Source: an uncultured Spirochaetaceae bacterium (lineage in GTDB: Bacteria > Spirochaetota > Spirochaetia > Treponematales > Treponemataceae). Taken from it: DNA of 64,000 nt. The DNA is taken from contig CACXCG010000023.1 of assembly GCA_902766125.1 (NCBI GenBank), positions 1 to 64,000 on the forward strand, read 5' to 3'. The translations under genes and the position numbers were made by a program. The first letter of the stretch is position 1. Each line of letters starts with the position of its first letter. Under the pieces are notes generated by a model. It was not told where the DNA came from. It ran no database searches and worked only from the letters and a program-made list of their open reading frames with translations. Shown one piece after another: positions 1 through 5,376 of the stretch.

Positions 1-168
1 AAATGGCGAATTATTCAAATCTTCTTTATTTAAGTTGTAAAGATTTGTACGAAAATTATCTTCAAGAGTTTCTTTGTCTTCAATTTGTTTATAATATGAG
101 TATCCAAACTGCTGCTGCAATTCATTAATGAGCCAATTTTCTAATTCTGCTTCGGATTGGAAACTCAA
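1..168 (-). CDS. Type I restriction enzyme R subunit (HsdR), N-terminal fragment
   Basis: The gene runs off the left edge; 56 codons are visible. The translation has the residues SFQSEAELENWL, then a tyrosine-rich stretch and ETLEDNFRTNLYNLN. This resembles the start of HsdR motor/nuclease subunits, which cleave DNA in type I restriction systems. I chose TTG at 168 because a clear AAGGAG lies 7 bases upstream. An in-frame ATG at 192 would give eight more residues, but it overlaps a TATAAT box, so it is probably not translated. The gene points away from the initiator tRNA gene, as cargo of an island inserted at that tRNA would. The family call rests on a short N-terminal match only; the nuclease and helicase motifs lie outside the window. 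Confidence 0.6.
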   Translation of the reverse strand, partial: MSFQSEAELENWLINELQQQFGYSYYKQIEDKETLEDNFRTNLYNLNKEDLNNSPF

Positions 169-190
169 AATGGAAACTCCTTTTTTTTTC

Positions 191-196
191 ATTATA
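191..196 (-). promoter_or_regulatory. -10 box of the HsdR-like gene
   Basis: TATAAT read on the minus strand. A transcript would start about 7 bases downstream, inside the A-run that precedes AAGGAG and the TTG start. No good -35 box is visible at the right spacing. Confidence 0.4.
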
Positions 197-276
197 CCAC
201 CAAAAGTTTGATTTTACTAGATAATAGGCTGGTTATAGTGACAGAAGATGGCATTTTATGGCTTTTGTGAAGTTAC

Positions 277-300
277 AACATTGCCAGAAACAGCAATGTT
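277..300 (-). terminator. Hairpin downstream of the orphan gene
   Basis: A perfect 8-bp inverted repeat (AACATTGC / GCAATGTT) with an 8-base loop lies 19 bases after the stop of the minus-strand gene at 319-738. No strong T-tract follows, so terminator function is tentative. Confidence 0.4.
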
Positions 301-318
301 AAATCTTGTCTTAAGCTT

Positions 319-738
319 TTATCTCTCCCATTCCATCTCCCTCTTCAGCTTTCTTTCTGCCTCCCGGCCTAACTCAAACTCCCTGTACCATGAGCTCTTC
401 TGCATCCATTCCTGCACATCTTTGAAACCGTGTTCTGCAATAACTCCGGCAACCTTATGAAGCAGTTCCGGGGTGGCACTTTCAAACATCTGGCTTATCT
501 CAGCAGTTTCGAAAAAGTGTTTTTTACCGTTGGCTGTCTGTTTTGTGTAGCCGTTTAGCTGATGGTCATAATCTTTAATCTGGCTGTCATATCCGTCTTT
601 GATTGCCTTATTTGAATTTGCAAAAGCAGCAACAAACATATCGACTATCGGGTCCAGCTGTTCATCACGGTAGGTTCTCTGGGCATCCTTGCAACGTTCT
701 TTGGTCCATTTCTCATTTTTGCTGGGGTTGGCTTGCAT
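319..738 (-). CDS. Orphan hydrophilic protein next to the repeat array
   Basis: A protein of 139 aa that I do not recognise. It is highly charged, has no signal peptide or membrane segment, and ends in a charged helix (REAERKLKREMEWER). The chosen ATG at 738 has GAGGTG six bases upstream. The frame also stays open to an ATG at 828, preceded by AAAGGA; that longer version would add a basic N-terminus encoded entirely by repeat unit A. Even in the short version, the first codons after the ATG (QANPS) come from the tRNA-like end of the repeat, so gene and repeat are fused at the DNA level. It is oriented like the HsdR gene, away from the tRNA, which suggests island cargo. Function unknown. Confidence 0.5.
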   Translation of the reverse strand: MQANPSKNEKWTKERCKDAQRTYRDEQLDPIVDMFVAAFANSNKAIKDGYDSQIKDYDHQLNGYTKQTANGKKHFFETAEISQMFESATPELLHKVAGVIAEHGFKDVQEWMQKSSWYREFELGREAERKLKREMEWER

Positions 739-838
739 GTTCGCACCTCGTGTGCTCACATTCCAGCCCGCATTCGTTCGCTGTCGGGCACTTCCTGTGC
801 CCTTTTCGCCTTTGGCGCGCTCACTCATGTTCAAGTCC
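721..838. repeat. Structured repeat unit A (tRNA-fMet end-like)
   Basis: It begins with GCTGGGGTTGGCTTG, an imperfect copy of the complement of the tRNA-fMet 3' end, and ends with TTCAAGTCC, the complementary T-arm sequence. Bases 765-838 are identical (74 nt) to 1112-1185 in unit C. Inside are hairpins such as GGGCAC/GTGCCC and CGCC/GGCG. On the minus strand it encodes the extended N-terminus of the orphan gene. Confidence 0.7.
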
Positions 839-860
839 TTTGTTTAAACTGTTTGTCTTT

Positions 861-904
861 AAAAAATCTAAGCCCTATCTGTTAAGACAGGGCTTGCTTT
901 TTTT
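861..904 (-). terminator. Terminator between repeat units A and B
   Basis: Stem AAGCCCT (870-876) with AGGGCTT (889-895), followed on the minus strand by a T-rich tract (complement of 861-869). A T-run at 898-904 follows on the plus strand, so it may work in both directions. Confidence 0.65.
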
Positions 905-991
905 AGCTGGGGTTGGACTTGCCTTGCGGGCCGGCCTTCGTTCGCTTGATCTTCGCCCTTGCTCAGCGCTCACTACGGCTTCAAGTCCAAC
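905..991. repeat. Structured repeat unit B (tRNA-fMet end-like)
   Basis: It starts with AGCTGGGGTTGGACTTG, identical to the complement of the last 17 bases of the tRNA-fMet gene except for the base opposite the discriminator, and ends with TTCAAGTCCAAC. Outer ends form the inverted pair GTTGGACTTG / CAAGTCCAAC. The interior is diverged from A and C but keeps TTCGTTCGCT and GCGCTCACT blocks. Confidence 0.7.
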
Positions 992-1010
992 ACAATGCTG
1001 ACTGTTTGCT

Positions 1011-1049
1011 TTAAAACGATTAGTGGCAGCCATTATTTTGACTGCCACT
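1011..1049 (-). terminator. Terminator between repeat units B and C
   Basis: Perfect 8-bp stem AGTGGCAG (1022-1029) with CTGCCACT (1042-1049). On the minus strand it is followed by AATCGTTTT. Confidence 0.6.
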
Positions 1050-1060
1050 CTACCTAATTT

Positions 1061-1187
1061 AGCTGGGGTTGGACTTGGCTTTCAGTCGTGCACATCGTGT
1101 GCACTCCTTGTAGCCCGCATTCGTTCGCTGTCGGGCACTTCCTGTGCCCTTTTCGCCTTTGGCGCGCTCACTCATGTTCAAGTCCAA
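1061..1187. repeat. Structured repeat unit C (tRNA-fMet end-like)
   Basis: It starts with AGCTGGGGTTGGACTTG and ends with TTCAAGTCCAA, so its ends are inverted copies of the tRNA T-arm. Internal hairpins include GTGCACA/TGTGCAC (1088-1104), GGGCAC/GTGCCC and CGCC/GGCG. On the minus strand it contains a 38-codon frame starting MSERAKGEKG and ending KSNPS, which stops just after the tRNA-like end. Confidence 0.7.
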
Positions 1188-1205
1188 TAAATCGTAAGAA
1201 TTAGT

Positions 1206-1245
1206 TTAAAAAACTAAAGGCAACTCTTATTGCTAAGAATTGCCT
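1206..1245 (-). terminator. Terminator of the initiator tRNA gene
   Basis: Twelve-base stem with one mismatch (1218-1229 with 1234-1245) and a TTGC loop, followed on the minus strand by TTAGTTTTTT. It lies 14 bases after the tRNA 3' end. Confidence 0.75.
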
Positions 1246-1258
1246 CACTTCTCTTATA

Positions 1259-1331
1259 TAGCTGGGGTTGGACTTGAACCAACGGCCTCCGGGTTATGAG
1301 CCCGACGAGCTGCCAACTGCTCTACCCAGCG
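1259..1331 (-). tRNA. Initiator tRNA-fMet (CAT)
   Basis: A 73-nt cloverleaf without encoded CCA. Parts in order: 7-bp acceptor CGCTGGG/CCCAGCT, D-stem GAGC/GCTC, anticodon stem with three consecutive G-C pairs around CTCATAA (anticodon CAT), 5-base variable loop, T-stem GTTGG/CCAAC with loop TTCAAGT, discriminator A. The three GC pairs, A11-U24 and an unpaired 1-72 position (C1 opposite U72) are the marks of a bacterial initiator. Most bacteria have C1-A72, so U72 is slightly unusual. It has its own promoter and terminator. Its last 17 bases recur in the three repeats downstream. Confidence 0.93.
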
Positions 1332-1346
1332 TCGCAATGTTTTGCT

Positions 1347-1375
1347 ATAATATAGAAAAATGGCGGAAGTGTCAA
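1347..1375 (-). promoter_or_regulatory. Promoter of the initiator tRNA
   Basis: Minus strand: perfect TTGACA (complement of 1370-1375), 17-base spacer, TATTAT (complement of 1347-1352). The predicted start is about 8-10 bases before the mature tRNA 5' end. Confidence 0.8.
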
Positions 1376-1397
1376 GACGTCGAAAAAGGAGTTTTTT

Positions 1398-2105
1398 GTG
1401 GAAGCGGCTTTATATTTGATACCGGTAACACTTGGGGGAACGAGCGTAGAGGCTGTTTTGCCTTCATATAATCATGATATCATCATGAACATAAAATTCT
1501 TTATTGTGGAAAATATCCGTTCTGCGCGAAGATTTCTTAAATCAGTAGACAAAGCCGTAGATATTGATTCGCTGACTTTTTACGAGCTGAACGAACATAC
1601 AAATCCTCACGATATAACGTCATATCTTGAACCATTGAAAAACAGTAACGCTATGGGCATTATCTCTGAAGCAGGTTGTCCTGCAATTGCTGATCCGGGT
1701 GCGCTGGTTGTTGAAATGGCTCAGAAAAAAAATCTGAGAGTAGTGCCTTTAGTGGGACCGTCATCTATAATTCTTTCGCTTATGGCAAGCGGTTTTAACG
1801 GACAGAACTTTGCATTCAACGGTTACCTTCCTGCAAAACCTGCAGAGCGGAAGACAAAACTGCATCAGCTGGAAAATAAAATCTGGAAAGAAAATCAGAC
1901 ACAGCTTTTTATTGAAGCTCCTTACCGTAACACGCAGATGTTTGAAAGCATTCTTTCTTCCTGTCGTGGCGATACAAAACTGTGTGTTGCAACAGCGCTT
2001 ACTTGTCCTGATGAATACATCCATACGCATACGGTTGCTGAATGGAAAAAACTTCCTGTTCCGCAGTTTCAGAAAATTCCGACAATTTTTTTGCTCTACA
2101 AATAG
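1398..2105 (+). CDS. SAM-dependent methyltransferase of the tetrapyrrole/RsmI family
   Basis: 235 aa. Residues ISEAGCPAIADPG, and then PLVGPSSIILSLMASG followed by FNGYLP, match the tetrapyrrole-methylase fold of RsmI, which 2'-O-methylates C1402 of 16S rRNA. It is shorter than typical RsmI (about 280 aa). Known short relatives occur in Bacteroidetes and spirochaetes, so the exact substrate is uncertain. The GTG start at 1398 is supported by AAAAAGGAG 6 bases upstream. It is followed by aroK with only 27 bases between, although aroK seems to have its own promoter. Confidence 0.8.
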   Translation: MEAALYLIPVTLGGTSVEAVLPSYNHDIIMNIKFFIVENIRSARRFLKSVDKAVDIDSLTFYELNEHTNPHDITSYLEPLKNSNAMGIISEAGCPAIADPGALVVEMAQKKNLRVVPLVGPSSIILSLMASGFNGQNFAFNGYLPAKPAERKTKLHQLENKIWKENQTQLFIEAPYRNTQMFESILSSCRGDTKLCVATALTCPDEYIHTHTVAEWKKLPVPQFQKIPTIFLLYK

Positions 2106-2119
2106 ATTTATTTTTTTGA

Positions 2120-2125
2120 TATGAT
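2120..2125 (+). promoter_or_regulatory. -10 box of aroK, leaderless type
   Basis: TATGAT, with 7 bases to the ATG at 2133 and no Shine-Dalgarno site. The -35 region is weak. Confidence 0.45.
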
Positions 2126-2132
2126 GAGCACT

Positions 2133-2696
2133 ATGAAATCGATCATTCTGATGGGAATAAAACATTGTGGAAAAACTACTCAAGGAAAACTTATTGCTTC
2201 TAAGTTGAACATTCCTTTTTATGATACTGATGATATTGTTTTATCGCAGACAGGAAAAACTCCACGCCAAGTGTATGAATCAGAAGGAGAAGAAGCTTTT
2301 ATTCAGGCGGAACAAAAAGCATGCGCGTATTTGGTTAAAACAATTTCAGACACTCGTGCTGTTATAGCAACAGGTGGTGGAATTTGTAAGAACACTCAAG
2401 CACTTGAACTTTTGCACACCATAGGAACTTTTGTTTTTCTTGAAGCACCAGAATCTATTGCTGCCGAAAGAATTGTGCGTGAAGCAAAAACTCTTTCTGA
2501 TGGAAAACTTACCAATCTTCCTGCATATATTGCAAAAAAAAATCCGCACTCCCTGGAAGAAGTACGGACTTTGTTTCATTCGTTTTATGTTGAACGGGTT
2601 AAACACTATCAGGCACTTGCAGATGTAACTGTTCACATGGTAAAAGCATCAAAACAGGTTAATGCACAGCGCATCATGCAGGCTTTGAACGCTTAG
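2133..2696 (+). CDS. aroK: Shikimate kinase
   Basis: 187 aa from the ATG at 2133. An ATG at 2121 is also in frame but overlaps the -10 box. Shikimate kinase phosphorylates shikimate with ATP in the chorismate pathway in the cytoplasm. The P-loop GIKHCGKT is at residues 8-15, the shikimate-binding acidic pair follows in YDTDDIV, and the GGG motif appears in VIATGGGICKN. The LID region and C-terminal helix are present, and length is normal. Its TAG stop overlaps the TAA stop of convergent slyD in a shared TTAG at 2693-2696. Confidence 0.9.
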   Translation: MKSIILMGIKHCGKTTQGKLIASKLNIPFYDTDDIVLSQTGKTPRQVYESEGEEAFIQAEQKACAYLVKTISDTRAVIATGGGICKNTQALELLHTIGTFVFLEAPESIAAERIVREAKTLSDGKLTNLPAYIAKKNPHSLEEVRTLFHSFYVERVKHYQALADVTVHMVKASKQVNAQRIMQALNA

Positions 2697-3265
2697 TTAC
2701 CGCAGCCACATCCACCATTTTCACAGTTGCAATCGCCGCCACAGTCTCCACCACAGTCACCGCCGCAATCTCCTCCACAGCCACCACATCCTCCGCTACA
2801 GCAGCCCTGATTCAATCCGTTAGAAAGTTCTTCTTCTGTTGCATCGCGGACTTCAAGAACTTCTACATCAAAGTGAAGGTTCTGTCCTGCAAGGTCATGG
2901 TTTGCATCTATGGTAACAGAATCGTCGGCAACTGCTTTAACCGTTACAATCTGCGGACCGTGTTCTGTCATTGCATGAAATTTCATTCCGGCTTCAATGG
3001 GCATGTCTGTTTCAAAGTTTTCGCGCGGAACGGTTACAACCAGCTGTTCGTTGTATTCTCCGTAGCCGTCAGCAGCAGACAAGTCGGCATGCAGTGTGTC
3101 GCCCTCTGCTTTTCCTTCAAGCTGTTCTTCCAGTTTAGAAAGCAGATAGTTGTTTCCGTGAATATACTGTAAGGGAGAAGTATTGTGTGAATCATCAATA
3201 ATCTGATTGTCATCTCCGCGGAGTACGTAATGAATGGTTACTACTTTATCTTTGCAAATCTGCAT
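2693..3265 (-). CDS. slyD: SlyD-like FKBP-type peptidyl-prolyl isomerase with Cys-rich tail
   Basis: 190 aa. Residues 1-150 match SlyD: an FKBP fold interrupted by the IF chaperone insert (YIHGNNYLLSKLEEQLEG, then AMTEHGPQIVTVKAV, then DANHDLAGQNLHFDVEVLEV). SlyD isomerises prolyl bonds and helps deliver Ni to metalloenzymes. The tail differs from the His-rich tail of E. coli SlyD: after NQGCCSGGCGGC it repeats CGGD four times, then has further Cys, giving a Gly/Cys metal-binding segment. Start ATG is supported by AAGGAG. It follows the nifU-like gene by 16 bases, so the two are probably co-transcribed; both concern metal handling. Confidence 0.9.
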   Translation of the reverse strand: MQICKDKVVTIHYVLRGDDNQIIDDSHNTSPLQYIHGNNYLLSKLEEQLEGKAEGDTLHADLSAADGYGEYNEQLVVTVPRENFETDMPIEAGMKFHAMTEHGPQIVTVKAVADDSVTIDANHDLAGQNLHFDVEVLEVRDATEEELSNGLNQGCCSGGCGGCGGDCGGDCGGDCGGDCNCENGGCGCGN

Positions 3266-3281
3266 TGTGTCTCCTTAGCAA

Positions 3282-3551
3282 TTAAAACATTTCTGTGTCT
3301 TTGAAATCACCGGCATTATCCTGAACAACTTCAGAAACTTCGGGACAGACATCTTTTAAGAATCGTTCCAGTCCCATTTTCAAAGTCATTACTGCCATGG
3401 GGCAACCGCCGCAGGCACCGGTCAGATTAATATGCACTCTGTTTTCGTCATCTACCTGAACAAATTCCATATCACCACCGTCAGCATTTAACTGCGGTCT
3501 AAAGGCGTCGAGTGCTTCTTTTATTTTTTCAAGTGTTTTGTCGTCTACCAT
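3282..3551 (-). CDS. NifU-like Fe-S scaffold protein
   Basis: 89 aa, the size of a stand-alone NifU C-terminal domain (Nfu type). It carries the cluster-binding motif CGGC in TGACGGCPMAVMTLK, preceded by the typical LNADGGDMEFV. The protein assembles or carries Fe-S clusters for apo-proteins in the cytoplasm. This fits a genome whose window includes many ferredoxin-type enzymes. The start has GAGG 6 bases upstream. It is the first gene of a likely two-gene unit with slyD. Confidence 0.92.
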   Translation of the reverse strand: MVDDKTLEKIKEALDAFRPQLNADGGDMEFVQVDDENRVHINLTGACGGCPMAVMTLKMGLERFLKDVCPEVSEVVQDNAGDFKDTEMF

Positions 3552-3599
3552 AACAAACCTCGCTTATAAGATAGTCAATTTTTTACTTTTTGACAATGA

Positions 3600-5339
3600 C
3601 TATTGCATGGCTAATTTTTCGGCTTTGTGTTGTCTCATGGTACTTTGCGCACGGATGTAATGGTCTACCGTAAATTTTTCGATAACGCCAATAGGTTTGT
3701 TTTCCTGGTCAACAACAGGAATTGCTTCGGTGTCCAAAAGATCAAACTGATTGTACACATCAGGAAGCGTCATGTCGGGTCTGCAGAAGAATTGAGCCTG
3801 CCGCATGATATCCATTGCAAGAATAGAGTCAGCAACTTCGCCTAACGCCAAAGATTCGCGCAGTTCTTCAAGGGTAATGACTCCGACTAACGTTCCATCG
3901 GCACCGGAAACCGCAAAACTCTGATTGTGATGCGAACCGAAGGTTTCAAGAATTTGAGCAACAGTTTCTGTTTCGCTTACCACAGCTGGGTTATTTGATG
4001 AACATACGGGTTCGCCTGCCCAGCTTACATCTTTTACAAATGATGATTTGAGTATGTCTTCTGGCGTAACATCAAGACCTACCTCGCCTGCTTTTGTAAC
4101 TCCGTGCTTAACGCATACAGGTCCTATCAGCTGAACAATAAACGTTGTTGCAGTGATTATCAGAATGATATCGGGACCGACAGTTGTGGGAAAGTCGTTG
4201 CTTGCGGCAATGCTTAAACCGATTGCAACACCGGCCTGACTTAAAAGACACAGCGGTAAGTATTTGCGGACAGTGAGCGGTGCTTTGGTAAGGCGTGCTC
4301 CCAATGCTGAACCGATTGATTTTCCGATTGTTCTTCCCAACACGTAGGTTACGGCAATTAAGGCAAGCAGTCCTGAAACATTCCAGATGTTCAGTTTTGC
4401 ACCAACTAAGACAAAGAACAAAACATAAATAGGCGGAGTAAATTTGTCTACCAATTTGAATACAGGTTTTGTTCTTGCTGGAGCAAAGTTTACTAAGAAA
4501 AATCCTATAGACATGGAAGCAAGAATGTTATCAAGACCCAGCAACAAACAAATTCCGGTTGAAAGAAGAAGGCCACCCAGTGCAAACGAAAGCACACGTC
4601 CTTCATCCTTCATCAGATTTTTTATAATCATGCTGATGATAAATCCGAATGCTGCACCGATTCCGATTGAACCAAAAATATCGATGGCAATATTTAAAAG
4701 CTGATGTCCGAGCGAAATGTCTGCACCACCAAGCAGGGGAGATGCTATTGTTGAAGCTATTGCGTATAAAATAAGAGCGACTGCATCATCCATTGCAACA
4801 ATGCCGAATGTCATGGTGGTAAGCGGTCCGCGTGTACGGTATTCCTTAAGCACATCTGTTGTAGCAGCAGGTGCCGTTGCAGAACAGATTGCACCTAACA
4901 AAAGTCCCAGTGCAATTGACCGCGGAACATCACGTGTGAATGCATAAGAGATAACAGTTACCAGAATGCCTACAATAAAAAACGGAGTAATGGATTCTCC
5001 CAAAAGTACACCGACAAACTGTTTGCCGTATTTTTTTATGACATCCAGTTTTAATTCTGCACCAACTAAAAAACCGATGAGCGCAAGAGCAATACTGTTT
5101 ATGGGATCGAGTGCTGCAATTGTTTCCGGTCTGATAATCTGAAATCCTGAAGAACCGATTAAAATACCGATGACAATGTAACCGACAACCTGTGGAATCT
5201 TAAGTTTTTGAAAAAGTCTTCCGCCAAGGGCACCAAAAAACATAACTATGCCAAGCAGTAAAACTAACTGAGTTCCGTGTAATTGTGTAAAATGAAATGC
5301 TTGCGGTAGAAGTTCCGCCAATGGATCTGTTCCGTTCAT
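3600..5339 (-). CDS. CPA2-type cation/proton antiporter with C-terminal CBS pair
   Basis: 579 aa from the ATG at 5339. About 12 hydrophobic segments form a Na+(K+)/H+ exchanger domain (GGRLFQKLKIPQVVGYIVIG near the start, then LGLLLGAICSATAPAATTDV with the conserved half-helix region). Residues from about 430 on are a soluble pair of CBS-like domains, which in other transporters bind adenine nucleotides and gate transport. The exchanged ion cannot be read from the sequence. An upstream in-frame start at 5357 would place the -10 box inside the gene, so 5339 is preferred. It has its own leaderless-type promoter at the end of the lytic transglycosylase gene. Confidence 0.85.
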   Translation of the reverse strand: MNGTDPLAELLPQAFHFTQLHGTQLVLLLGIVMFFGALGGRLFQKLKIPQVVGYIVIGILIGSSGFQIIRPETIAALDPINSIALALIGFLVGAELKLDVIKKYGKQFVGVLLGESITPFFIVGILVTVISYAFTRDVPRSIALGLLLGAICSATAPAATTDVLKEYRTRGPLTTMTFGIVAMDDAVALILYAIASTIASPLLGGADISLGHQLLNIAIDIFGSIGIGAAFGFIISMIIKNLMKDEGRVLSFALGGLLLSTGICLLLGLDNILASMSIGFFLVNFAPARTKPVFKLVDKFTPPIYVLFFVLVGAKLNIWNVSGLLALIAVTYVLGRTIGKSIGSALGARLTKAPLTVRKYLPLCLLSQAGVAIGLSIAASNDFPTTVGPDIILIITATTFIVQLIGPVCVKHGVTKAGEVGLDVTPEDILKSSFVKDVSWAGEPVCSSNNPAVVSETETVAQILETFGSHHNQSFAVSGADGTLVGVITLEELRESLALGEVADSILAMDIMRQAQFFCRPDMTLPDVYNQFDLLDTEAIPVVDQENKPIGVIEKFTVDHYIRAQSTMRQHKAEKLAMQ

Positions 5340-5347
5340 AATGGCGC

Positions 5348-5376
5348 AGTATAGCACATTTGTGTTATTTACTCAA
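5348..5376 (-). promoter_or_regulatory. Leaderless-type promoter of the antiporter gene
   Basis: Minus strand: TTGAGT (complement of 5371-5376), 17 bases, TATACT (complement of 5348-5353), then 8 bases to the ATG at 5339. The -35 box lies in the 3' end of the upstream gene. No Shine-Dalgarno site. Confidence 0.65.

Noticed and set aside
603..1001. 132-codon plus-strand frame across the repeats
   Set aside because: It crosses two repeat units and a terminator, is antisense to the better-supported minus-strand gene and has no ribosome site.
985..1074. Integron attC site: GTCCAAC at 985 and GTTGGAC at 1068 fit the RYYYAAC ... GTTRRRY ends
   Set aside because: Only one of the repeat intervals has both ends; the other units lack the AAC. 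The enclosed DNA is a terminator, the gene orientation is wrong for a cassette, and no integrase is visible. The ends are better explained by the tRNA T-arm.
1268..1471. Open frame antisense to the tRNA (starts MDLNQRPPGYE)
   Set aside because: This is the well-known false protein made by reading an antisense tRNA gene; it also overlaps the real methyltransferase start.
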